This document shows positions 31,233 to 38,881 of a stretch of DNA of 64,000 nucleotides, one piece after another. The notes under the pieces are model-generated. The model was not told where the DNA came from. It did no database searches and was given only the letters and a program-made list of their open reading frames with translations. A program made the position numbers and the translations under genes. The DNA lies in the NCBI RefSeq assembly GCF_014646075.1, contig NZ_BMMT01000007.1:1-64000 (forward strand), written 5' to 3'. This DNA is from Saccharopolyspora thermophila. Its GTDB lineage: Bacteria > Actinomycetota > Actinomycetes > Mycobacteriales > Pseudonocardiaceae. Within the stretch, counting starts at the first letter, position 1. Each line of letters begins with the position of its first letter.

Positions 31233-32191
31233 AGCAGGTCCCGGCGGACGTCCTTGATCGCGCGCAGCACGGCGATCAACGCCCGGTCGCGCGCGGCGAC
31301 CAGCTCGGCGATGCTGGCGCCCCCGGCGGCCTCCTCGCAGCCGTTGACCATCGCCTCCCGCAGCTCGTCGGTGAGCTCCGGTGCCTCCAGCCGGGTCCAC
31401 GGCGACTTCAGCGACGGGCCGAAGTGGTCGAGCATGTGCGCCATGCCGCCCTCACCACCGGCCAGGTGGAAGGTCAGGCACGGCCCCAGCAGCGGCCAGC
31501 GCAGCCCGGGCCCCTCGGTGATCGACGCGTCGATCTGCGCCACGGTGGCCTCGCCGTTGGCGACCATGTGCAGCGCCTCCCGCCATATCGCCTCCTGCAA
31601 CCGGTTGGCGGTGAAGCCCGGCACCTCGCGGTCCAGGACGATCACCGACTTGCCCGTGGCCGCGAAGAACTCCGCGGCCCACTCGACGGCCCACCGCTCG
31701 GTGCGCTCGCCGCCCACGATCTCGACCAGCGGGATGAGGTACGGCGGGTTGAACGGGTGGCCCACCACCAGCCGTTGCGGGGTCGCGCAGTCCACCTGCA
31801 TCTCGGTCATGCCGTACCCGGAGGTGGATGAGGACACCACCACTCCCGGCGGGGTCGCGGCGTCGATGCGGGCCAGCAGGTCGCGCTTGACCGCCAGGTC
31901 CTCCGGCGCGCTCTCCTGCACGAACTCCGCCTCGGCCACGGCCTGCTCCAGCGTCTCGGCGACCACCAGGTTCTCCCGGGACGCGCCGTCGGCCAGGCCG
32001 AGTTCGGTCAGCGCGGGCCACGCGGCCTCCACCAACCGGCGCAGCCGGGCCTCGAAGTCCAGCGCCGGATCCCAGGCGCTCACCCGGAAGCCGCGGGCCA
32101 GGAAGTGCGCGACCCAGCCGCCGCCGATGACGCCCGTGCCGATGCAGGCGACCCGCCGCACCGCGGCCGGGCTCGGGGTGTTCTCGTCCAC
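31229..32191 (-). CDS. 3-hydroxyacyl-CoA dehydrogenase-like L-carnitine dehydrogenase
   Basis: The 320-residue protein has the size of bacterial L-carnitine dehydrogenases (about 320). The N-terminal Rossmann motif is CIGTGVIGGGW. SSSTSGYGMTEMQ and GHPFNPPYLIPLVEIVGG mark the catalytic His/Asn region of the hydroxyacyl-CoA dehydrogenase fold, followed by the C-terminal helical dimerisation domain. It would oxidise L-carnitine to 3-dehydrocarnitine with NAD. GTG at 32191 has GGGAG upstream; a TTG at 32213-32215 overlapping the previous stop is an alternative. It follows the BKACE gene directly, an arrangement known from carnitine-catabolic loci, which supports the substrate call. Confidence 0.8.
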   Translation of the reverse strand: MDENTPSPAAVRRVACIGTGVIGGGWVAHFLARGFRVSAWDPALDFEARLRRLVEAAWPALTELGLADGASRENLVVAETLEQAVAEAEFVQESAPEDLAVKRDLLARIDAATPPGVVVSSSTSGYGMTEMQVDCATPQRLVVGHPFNPPYLIPLVEIVGGERTERWAVEWAAEFFAATGKSVIVLDREVPGFTANRLQEAIWREALHMVANGEATVAQIDASITEGPGLRWPLLGPCLTFHLAGGEGGMAHMLDHFGPSLKSPWTRLEAPELTDELREAMVNGCEEAAGGASIAELVAARDRALIAVLRAIKDVRRDLL

Positions 32192-32211
32192 CTCAGCAAC
32201 TCCCAGCCGTG

Positions 32212-33096
32212 TCAACGCTTCTTCAGGCCCAGCTGCTCGCGGGCCTGGTCGGGGGTGGCGACCGACATGCCCATCGCCTCGATGATCGTCACGGCGCGCT
32301 CCACGAGCTGGCCGTTGGTGGCCTTGACGCCCCTGCGCAGGTAGAGGTTGTCCTCCAGGCCGACGCGGACGTTGCCGCCCAGCGCGGCGGTCAGCGCCAC
32401 CCAGCGCAGCTGGTCGCGGCCGATGGCGAAGCTGGCCCAGTTCGCGCCGGCGGGCAGCATGTTCACCATCGCCTGCAGCACGCCCGGGTCCGGCGGAGCG
32501 CCCCACGGGATGCCGGTGCACAGCTGGAACAGCGGCGGGGCGTCAATCAGCCCCTCCTCGATCAGCTTCGTGGCGAACCACAGGTTCCCGGTGTCGAAGA
32601 TCTCCAGCTCCGGCTTGACGCCCAGCTCCTGGATCCGCGCGGCCCCGGCGCGCAGCATGTCCGGGGTGGAGACGTAGAGCTGGCTGCCCTCGCCGAAGTT
32701 CAGCGATCCGCAGTCCAGCGTGCAGATGTCCGGCAGCAGCTCCTCGACGTGCGGCAGCCGGTCCAGGCCGTTGACCAGGTCGGTGCCGTCCACCGGCTTG
32801 AGCGGGTCGTCCTGGTCGATGACCAGGTCGCCGCCCATCCCGGCGGTGAGGTTGATGACCACGTCGACGCCAGTCTCCCTGATGCGCTCCACCACCTCCC
32901 GGTACAGCGCCACGTCGCGGGAGCCCTGGCCGGTCTCGACGTTGCGCACATGGATGTGCACCACGGCCGCGCCCGCCGCCGCGGACTCCACGGCGGCCTG
33001 CGCGATCTGCTCGGGCGTGACCGGGACGAACTCGCTCTTGCCGGTGGTGTCGCCGGCGCCGGTGAGCGCGGCGGTGATGATCACGTGGTTGCCCAT
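32212..33096 (-). CDS. beta-keto acid cleavage enzyme (BKACE, DUF849)
   Basis: The 294-residue TIM-barrel enzyme has the zinc-ligand motif VVHIHVR near residue 48, the conserved [10 protein letters not shown] region and a second metal/substrate segment near [17 protein letters not shown] enzymes transfer the cleaved acyl unit of a beta-keto acid to or from acetyl-CoA. Paired with a carnitine dehydrogenase the expected reaction is dehydrocarnitine plus acetyl-CoA to betainyl-CoA plus acetoacetate (known from pseudomonads; assigned here by context). It is first in the two-gene unit, 51 bp after the XRE-TetR regulator gene on the same strand. Confidence 0.87.
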   Translation of the reverse strand: MGNHVIITAALTGAGDTTGKSEFVPVTPEQIAQAAVESAAAGAAVVHIHVRNVETGQGSRDVALYREVVERIRETGVDVVINLTAGMGGDLVIDQDDPLKPVDGTDLVNGLDRLPHVEELLPDICTLDCGSLNFGEGSQLYVSTPDMLRAGAARIQELGVKPELEIFDTGNLWFATKLIEEGLIDAPPLFQLCTGIPWGAPPDPGVLQAMVNMLPAGANWASFAIGRDQLRWVALTAALGGNVRVGLEDNLYLRRGVKATNGQLVERAVTIIEAMGMSVATPDQAREQLGLKKR

Positions 33097-33147
33097 CGCT
33101 GGACTCCTTTCCGGGCCGCGGTGGCCCCGCGGATTTCGGGTGCCCGG

Positions 33148-33996
33148 TCAGCGCCGGACGATCTCGCGCTCGACGAAGTCGCGCAGCACCTGCCGCATCC
33201 GCTCCACCGACCGGCCGGGGCGCCCGGCGAGCACCTGGATGCCCAGCCCGTCGATCAGCGCGGTCAGCGTCACGGTGAGCTCCTCGGCGTCGGTGTCGGT
33301 GAACACGCCCTGCTGCTGGCCCTCGCGGATGGTGCGGGCGATGGTGTCGTGCCAGCGGGTGTAGGAGTCGCTGTGCAGTACCTGCAGGTCGGGGTTGAGG
33401 GCGCTCTCGGTCCACACCTGCAACCAGATCGACCACTCCAGGCGCAGCAGGCCCGGGGTAGGCAGCTGCAGCTCGACCAGGCGCAGCAGGCGCTCGTGCG
33501 CGTCCTCGATGCCGTGCAGTTCGGCGACCTGCCGGTCGAAGGCCAGCCGCACCGAGTACCGCAGCGTCTCGGTGAGCAGGTCGTTGCGGCCGGGGAAGTA
33601 GTAGTGGATGGTGGCCGCGCTGGTGCCGCACGCCTCGGCGACGTCGGCGACCCGCACCGAGTGGTAGCCGCGTTCGGCGATCAGCTTCCAGGCCGCGTCG
33701 AGGATCTGCTGGTAGCGGCCGGCCTCGCGGCGGTCGGCGGGTGCGCGGCCGGACCGGGCGGTGTGCTGCGGGACGGCGACCACCGTCTCGGCCTGGTCGC
33801 TGCCGTTGATCAGCCAGTTCACCGTGACCCCGCCGGCCTCGGCGATCCGGGCCAGCTCGGCGGGGGTGAACCGGCGGGTGCCGGTCAGCGACTTCGACAG
33901 CTTGGTCGGGTCCAGCCCGATGCGCTCGGCGAAGGCGCGCTGGCTCCCCGGGTACTCACGCAGCACGTCCCGCACCCGTTGGCGCAGCGCCGACAT
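33148..33996 (-). CDS. XRE-TetR fusion transcriptional regulator
   Basis: The 282-residue protein has two DNA-binding domains. The N-terminal XRE-type HTH (about 1-65) reads SQRAFAERIGLDPTKLSKSLTG. A TetR_N domain (about 85-135) has ILDAAWKLIAERGYHSVRV and CGTSAATIHYYFPGRNDLL. A TetR-type ligand-binding helical domain completes the chain. ATG at 33996 has GCAGGACACG upstream. It precedes the BKACE and carnitine dehydrogenase genes on the same strand and probably controls them. A perfect 7-3-7 palindrome lies 33 bp upstream of its start. The ligand may be carnitine or a breakdown product (inference). Confidence 0.85.
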   Translation of the reverse strand: MSALRQRVRDVLREYPGSQRAFAERIGLDPTKLSKSLTGTRRFTPAELARIAEAGGVTVNWLINGSDQAETVVAVPQHTARSGRAPADRREAGRYQQILDAAWKLIAERGYHSVRVADVAEACGTSAATIHYYFPGRNDLLTETLRYSVRLAFDRQVAELHGIEDAHERLLRLVELQLPTPGLLRLEWSIWLQVWTESALNPDLQVLHSDSYTRWHDTIARTIREGQQQGVFTDTDAEELTVTLTALIDGLGIQVLAGRPGRSVERMRQVLRDFVEREIVRR

Positions 33997-34028
33997 CGTG
34001 TCCTGCACGGGGCCAAACGCTAGCGTCC

Positions 34029-34045
34029 ATTGCGAGAATCGCAAT
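34029..34045. promoter_or_regulatory. palindromic operator candidate
   Basis: ATTGCGA-GAA-TCGCAAT, a perfect 7-bp inverted repeat with a 3-nt centre, lies 33 bp upstream of the XRE-TetR start codon in the region divergent from the exporter gene. A half-site-like TTGCGATCC follows near 34059. It is the best candidate for autoregulation. Confidence 0.6.
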
Positions 34046-34152
34046 CTCCTGGATCGGTGTTGCGATCCTTGGTTGATCGTGCTTTCGGGGGAGGAGGGCT
34101 TAGAAATCGGGTGATGGGTCTCGCCCCGGCGCGGGCGGTGAGCTGCTTCGTT

Positions 34153-34166
34153 ACTGACAAGTCAGT
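34153..34166. promoter_or_regulatory. second palindrome, upstream of the exporter gene
   Basis: ACTGAC-AA-GTCAGT, a perfect 6-bp inverted repeat, lies about 70 bp upstream of the exporter start. TGAC/GTCA half-sites of this type are common in TetR-family operators that control exporters. It differs from the 34029 palindrome, so a different regulator may use it. Confidence 0.55.
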
Positions 34167-34236
34167 CGGTCGCAACGCTTGTGCACCCCACCACCACGCC
34201 CGGGGCGCTGCGAGCCCGCGGCCAACGTGCTGAGCT

Positions 34237-35673
34237 GTGTCGGTGAACGCGACCGACCCGGTGGAGCAGACCCGCCCGCAGCAGGCCGACCGGCACCGCT
34301 GGCGCGTGCTTGGCATCTGCCTGGTCGCGGGCTTCATGACCCTGCTCGACGTCAGCATCGTCAACGTCGCGCTCCCGTCGATCCAGCTGGGGCTGAACGC
34401 CCCCGCCACCGCGCTGGCGTGGGTGGTCTCTGGCTACGCGCTGACCTTCGGGCTGGTCCTGGTGCCCGCCGGACGTCTCGGTGACGACCGCGGCCGCGGC
34501 CGCATGTTCCTGCTGGCGCTGGCGCTGTTCACCGCGGCCAGCGCGCTGTGCGGGTTCGCGCCCGAACCGCTGTGGCTGGTGGTGGCGCGGCTGTTGCAGG
34601 GGGCGGCCGGGGGCATGCTCAGCCCGCAGGTGCTCGGCCTCATGCAGCAGCTGTTCCACGGCCGCGACCGGGGGCGGGCGTTCGGGCTGTTCGGGGCGGT
34701 GGTGGGGATCTCCACCGCGATCGGGCCCCTGCTGGGCGGGCTGATCATCCAGCTCGCCGGGGCCGAGGACGGCTGGCGCTGGGTGTTCTTCGTGAACCTG
34801 CCCATCGGCGCGGCCGCGATCCTCTACGGGCTGCGGGTGCTACCGCGCGACGTGCCGGCCGACCGGGCCAGCAGCCTCGACCTCGTCGGCGTGCTGCTGC
34901 TCGGCGGGGGACTGCTGTGCCTGCTGCTGCCGCTGATCGAGCAGGAGAGCCGCCGGGGCACCCCGTGGTACCTGCTGGCCGTCGCCGCGGTGCTGCTCGC
35001 GCTGTTCGTGGTGTGGGAGCACCTGTACCAGGCGCGCGGACGCGCACCACTGGTGAACCTGCGGCTGCTGACGATCCGCAGCTATTCCTTCGGCGCCGGC
35101 CTGGCACTGCTGTACTTCGCGGGATTCACCGGGATCTTCTTCGTCCTCGCGGTGTACTTCCAGCGCGGGCTCGGGTACTCGGCGCTGCTGGCGGGGCTGG
35201 CGCTCACGCCGTTCGCGGTGGGCTCGGCGGTGTCGTCGGCGCTGAGCGGACGTATCGTGCACCGGTTGGGGCGTCGGCTGGTGATCATCGGGCTGGTGGC
35301 GGCGCTCGCGGGTTTGATGGCCACGGATCTGCTGCTGGCCGCGCACCCCGGTCCGGCGGTCGGGTGGGTGACGGCGTTGCCGCTGCTGGTGGCGGGCGCT
35401 GGCAGTGGGCTGGTGATCTCCCCCAACCAGACGGTGACGCTCAGCGAGATCGACCCGGGCTACGGCGGCATCGCGGCGGGGGTGCAGCAGACCGGCCAGC
35501 GCATCGGTTCGGCGGTCGGCACCGCGGCGGCGTCGGGCCTGTTCTTCGGCGCGCTGTCCGCGCACGGCTTCGACGCGGCGATCGCCAGCGGCCTGCTGGT
35601 GTCGGTCGGCTTCGTCGCGGCGTCCCTCCTGGTGGCCGTCGCCGAAGCCCTCGTCCGCCGCCACACCACCTGA
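34237..35673 (+). CDS. MFS multidrug exporter, DHA2 (14-TM) type
   Basis: The 478-residue membrane protein has about 14 hydrophobic segments. Motif D1 (LLDVSIVNVALPSIQ) in the first helix and the motif A-like loop GRLGDDRGRGR after helix 2 identify the EmrB/QacA branch. Motif C-like residues in helix 5 read GLFGAVVGISTAIGPLLGG. It exports small molecules by proton antiport across the cell membrane. The start is GTG at 34237. It is divergent from the XRE-TetR regulator and has its own palindrome upstream. The substrate is unknown. Confidence 0.88.
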   Translation: MSVNATDPVEQTRPQQADRHRWRVLGICLVAGFMTLLDVSIVNVALPSIQLGLNAPATALAWVVSGYALTFGLVLVPAGRLGDDRGRGRMFLLALALFTAASALCGFAPEPLWLVVARLLQGAAGGMLSPQVLGLMQQLFHGRDRGRAFGLFGAVVGISTAIGPLLGGLIIQLAGAEDGWRWVFFVNLPIGAAAILYGLRVLPRDVPADRASSLDLVGVLLLGGGLLCLLLPLIEQESRRGTPWYLLAVAAVLLALFVVWEHLYQARGRAPLVNLRLLTIRSYSFGAGLALLYFAGFTGIFFVLAVYFQRGLGYSALLAGLALTPFAVGSAVSSALSGRIVHRLGRRLVIIGLVAALAGLMATDLLLAAHPGPAVGWVTALPLLVAGAGSGLVISPNQTVTLSEIDPGYGGIAAGVQQTGQRIGSAVGTAAASGLFFGALSAHGFDAAIASGLLVSVGFVAASLLVAVAEALVRRHTT

Positions 35674-35810
35674 TCACGACGCAACGAGCCCAACAACACT
35701 CCACCCGAAACTCGGGCACACCATCGCTTGCTCCGACACCGAACGCACGGCGCGGCCTGGTGCTGGGGCGAGTGCGGTGGCGAACTCCTTGAGGAGTGGA
35801 ATGGGTGGGT

Positions 35811-36305
35811 TCAGGATCCCAGTGCCGACGGTAGCCAGTGCAGCACGCCGGGGGCCCCGGCGACGATCAGAAAGTGCAGCGAGCGGCCGAGCAGGCTCGC
35901 CGCGAGGAACCCGAGCAGCGGCAGGCCAGCCGCGCCGGACAAAAAGCACATCAGGCTGTAGGGCGGGATGCCGGGCACGGCGCTGACCGACAGCACGCCC
36001 AGTCCCCACCATGGGCGTTCCTCGGTGCGCTGGTGGAACTTCTCGAGCCAGTTCGCCCACCGGCCGCGGCGTCCGGCCTCCAGCCGGCGGCGCAGTCGTT
36101 CCCCGAGGGCGAAGCCGCCCTTGCCAGCCAGGTAGAACAGCGTCTTGCCGGCCACCTGGCCCACGGCCGCAGCCAGCCCGAACGCCCACCAGCTCACGCC
36201 GTCCACAGTGGACACCGCGCCGAGCAGGTACAGCTCGATGTTGACCAGCGGGAAGACACTGCCCAGCGCAGCCGTGCCCGCGGTGGCCAGCAGCCACCCG
36301 ATCAT
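35811..36305 (-). CDS. VTT-domain (YqaA/DedA-like) membrane protein
   Basis: The 164-residue integral membrane protein has four to five hydrophobic segments and the VTT/SNARE-associated motif region SVSAVPGIPPYSLMCFLSG. A preceding charged stretch (LRRRLEAGRRGRWANWLEKF) sits between membrane segments. It is shorter than full DedA proteins (about 200) and closer to the YqaA-like group. DedA-superfamily members act in lipid-carrier flipping; the role of this short form is unknown. ATG at 36305 has GGGTGG upstream. It is convergent with the exporter gene. Confidence 0.75.
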   Translation of the reverse strand: MIGWLLATAGTAALGSVFPLVNIELYLLGAVSTVDGVSWWAFGLAAAVGQVAGKTLFYLAGKGGFALGERLRRRLEAGRRGRWANWLEKFHQRTEERPWWGLGVLSVSAVPGIPPYSLMCFLSGAAGLPLLGFLAASLLGRSLHFLIVAGAPGVLHWLPSALGS

Positions 36306-36526
36306 CGAACCACCCAACCGGCGGCGCGTCCGCCGCGCGGCGGATCAGGGTGGTCGATCACGTCAGTCACTCCCGGAACACTCCGAGCCAGGCGCACCGA
36401 CCATACCGGACCCCACCATCGATCACCCATCCGGGCGATTTCCGAGGTGCCAGCCGGTGCGGACCGTGGCGCCGGCGGCGTGTCGCACGCCTGGCGTCGG
36501 TGGCTGCGGCGTCGTGGGCGGCCGGC

Positions 36527-37249
36527 TCACTCCTCGCCGGCGCGGGCGTCGTCGTCCGGTTCCCAGGACAGCAGGCGGACCCGGCTGACCGTCCGCAGGT
36601 GGCGGCGCATCGCGGTGACCGCCGCCCGCGGGTTGCCCGCCCGGATCGCCTCGGCGATGCGCTCGTGCTGGGCCAGCGACCTGCTCGGCCGGCCGGGCTG
36701 GCGCAGTGACTCCTGGCGGCTCTCGGCGATCTCCGACGCGATGGTGCGCATGAAGTCGGCCAGCAGCGAGCTGTGCGCGGCGGCGGTGACCGCGGCGTGG
36801 AACCGCCGGTCGCCCTCGCTGCCCAGCTCGCCCGCCTCGATCTCGCGGCGCATGTCGGCCAGCGCCGCGTCGATCTCCGCCAGGTCGGCCTCGGTGCGCC
36901 GCTGCGCGGCCAGCTCGGCCAGCTTGGTCTCCAGCGCCTCCCGCGCTTCCAGCACGTCCGGCAGGCGACGCTTACGGGCCACCAGCTCATCGACCGGCTC
37001 GACGTCCAGCGACGCGCGGCGCAGGTAGGTGCCGCCGCCGTGCCGGACCTCCACCAGCCCCTGCACCTCCAGCACCACGATCGCCTGCTTGACCGAGGCA
37101 CGGCTCACTCCGAGCCGCTCGGCCAGCTCGCGCTCGGGCGGGAGGCGATCGCCCACCCGCAGGCCCGAGTCCGCCACATGTTCGCGCAACCGCTGCACGA
37201 CCTGCTCGTACAGGCGCGGGCGGGCGAGCGGGCGCAGGGCTTCGGACAC
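36527..37249 (-). CDS. GntR-family regulator, FadR subfamily
   Basis: The 240-residue protein has an N-terminal winged HTH (about 10-75; LPPERELAERLGVSRASVKQAI) and an all-helical FCD ligand domain with the FCD metal/ligand His residues in DRRFHAAV and around RSLAQHERI. It is divergent from the malonyl-CoA synthetase/carboxyltransferase pair, and a 13-bp palindrome containing TGG-A-CCA lies between them. By analogy with MatR of malonate loci it probably represses that pair in response to malonate or an acyl-CoA; this is inference. Start GTG at 37249. Confidence 0.86.
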   Translation of the reverse strand: MSEALRPLARPRLYEQVVQRLREHVADSGLRVGDRLPPERELAERLGVSRASVKQAIVVLEVQGLVEVRHGGGTYLRRASLDVEPVDELVARKRRLPDVLEAREALETKLAELAAQRRTEADLAEIDAALADMRREIEAGELGSEGDRRFHAAVTAAAHSSLLADFMRTIASEIAESRQESLRQPGRPSRSLAQHERIAEAIRAGNPRAAVTAMRRHLRTVSRVRLLSWEPDDDARAGEE

Positions 37250-37372
37250 CGCGATCCTCCAGGCCGGACGACGTTGTGGTCAGGCTAACACTGGGCATGT
37301 GGCCCAGTGGATGAGCCAATCCTGCCACGGGCCCTTGACGCGGTCCTGACGTGACGCAAAAGTGGACGAGCC

Positions 37373-37385
37373 AGTGGACCACTGC
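37373..37385. promoter_or_regulatory. FadR-type operator candidate
   Basis: CAGTGG-A-CCACTG, a perfect 6-1-6 palindrome, lies 57 bp upstream of the malonyl-CoA synthetase start and 124 bp upstream of the divergent GntR gene. FadR-subfamily sites often have TGG...CCA arms like these. Confidence 0.55.
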
Positions 37386-37441
37386 CGATCCGGCGGGCAG
37401 CCCAGGTCCCGGGGTGAGATGTTGCTGACGTGGAGGTGGCC

Positions 37442-38881
37442 ATGGCACCGGTGCTGTTGCCGAAGTTGCACGAGCCCAACGACTCCGAGGCGCTGCGCTT
37501 CGGCTCGCGCGCGCTGAACTACCGGGAGCTGGCCTGCGTGGCCGCCGGGATCGCCGAGCAGGTCGCGGGCGCCGGGCGGATCGCGGTGTGGGCGACGAAC
37601 TCACTGGAGACCTGCGCGGCCGTGGTCGGCGGGCTGACCGCCGGTGTCGCGGTGGTGCCGATCAACCCGAAGGTGGGGAAGCGGGAGCTGGCCCACATCC
37701 TTGGCGACAGCCGGCCGGAGGTTCTGCTGGTCCCGCCGGGTTTCCAGGCTCCCGAGGGGCTCGGCGAGGTGCCGGTGCGTGAGATCGACCTCGCCGTGCG
37801 GGGCGGCCAGCTGCCGCCGGAGCCCGACGAGGGTGAGCCGGCGCTGATCGTCTACACCTCGGGCACCACCGGGCCGCCCAAGGGCGTGGTGCTGCCGCGC
37901 CGCGCGATCCGTGCCAACCTCGACGCGCTGGCCGAGGCGTGGGAGTGGACCGCGCGGGACGTGCTGGTGCACGCGCTGCCGCTGTTCCACGTGCACGGGC
38001 TGATTCTCGGCACCCTGGGCCCGCTGCGGCTGGGCGGCGCCGTGCACCACCTCGGCAGGTTCTCCTCCGCCGCGGTCGCCGAGGAGCTGGCCGGGCCGGC
38101 CACCATGATGTTCGGCGTGCCCACCATGTACCACCGGTTGGCCGACGACGCCGAGCGCGACCCGGAGATCGGCAAGGCGGTCGGCCGGGCGCGGCTGCTG
38201 GTGTCGGGTTCGGCGGCGCTGCCCGCGGTGGAGCACGAGCGCATCGAGCGGCTGACCGGCCTGCGCGTCGTCGAGCGCTACGGCATGAGCGAGACGATCA
38301 TGAACTGCGGTGTCCGGGCCGACGGCGACCGCCGCCCCGGCTACGTGGGGCGACCCCTCGCCGGGGTCGAGCTCAAGCTCGTCGACGAGCGTGGCGAGGA
38401 GATCACGGTCAGCGACGACGAGACGGTCGGCGAGATCCTGGTGCGCGGCTCGAACCTGTTCAGCGGCTACCTCAACCGCCCCGACGCCACGGCGCAGGCG
38501 TTCGTCGACGGCTGGTTCCGCACCGGTGACATGGCCACCCGCGCACCCGACGGCTACATCCGGATCGTCGGGCGCAAGGCCACCGACATCATCAAGAGCG
38601 GCGGCTACAAGATCGGCGCCGGGGAGATCGAGAACGCGCTGCTGGAGCACCCGGCGGTGGCCGAGGTCGCGGTCACCGGCGAGCCTGACGCCGATCTCGG
38701 GGAGCGGATCGTCGCGTGGGTGGTGCGCGCCCCTGGCCAGGAGGTGGCCGAGCAGGAGCTCGTCGACCACGTGGCGCGGCTGCTCACCCCGCACAAGCGC
38801 CCGCGAGTGGTGCGATTCCTGGACGCCCTGCCGCGCAACGAGATGGGCAAGGTGCAGAAGAAGGCGCTGCGGTATGGCTGA
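37442..38881 (+). CDS. matB: acyl-CoA synthetase, malonyl-CoA synthetase (MatB)-like
   Basis: The 479-residue ANL-superfamily ligase is shorter than most fatty-acyl CoA ligases and close to MatB in length. The ATP motif YTSGTTGPPKG is near residue 140, followed by VERYGMSET and WFRTGDMA. The C-terminal subdomain has RKATDIIKSGGYKIGAGEIE and the catalytic Lys in NEMGKVQKK. It forms an acyl-CoA from a carboxylate, ATP and CoA. ATG at 37442 is chosen because GGAGG is 5 nt upstream; GTG at 37430 is less likely. The gene overlaps the next one by 8 bp, so the pair is coupled. Malonate as substrate is inferred from overall resemblance and the neighbouring carboxyltransferase. Confidence 0.8.
   Translation: MAPVLLPKLHEPNDSEALRFGSRALNYRELACVAAGIAEQVAGAGRIAVWATNSLETCAAVVGGLTAGVAVVPINPKVGKRELAHILGDSRPEVLLVPPGFQAPEGLGEVPVREIDLAVRGGQLPPEPDEGEPALIVYTSGTTGPPKGVVLPRRAIRANLDALAEAWEWTARDVLVHALPLFHVHGLILGTLGPLRLGGAVHHLGRFSSAAVAEELAGPATMMFGVPTMYHRLADDAERDPEIGKAVGRARLLVSGSAALPAVEHERIERLTGLRVVERYGMSETIMNCGVRADGDRRPGYVGRPLAGVELKLVDERGEEITVSDDETVGEILVRGSNLFSGYLNRPDATAQAFVDGWFRTGDMATRAPDGYIRIVGRKATDIIKSGGYKIGAGEIENALLEHPAVAEVAVTGEPDADLGERIVAWVVRAPGQEVAEQELVDHVARLLTPHKRPRVVRFLDALPRNEMGKVQKKALRYG

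Noticed and set aside
29820-32285. Plus-strand open frame of about 820 codons
   Set aside because: It runs antisense across the ADP-ribosylglycohydrolase and carnitine dehydrogenase genes and consists of Arg/Ser/Ala-rich low-complexity sequence.
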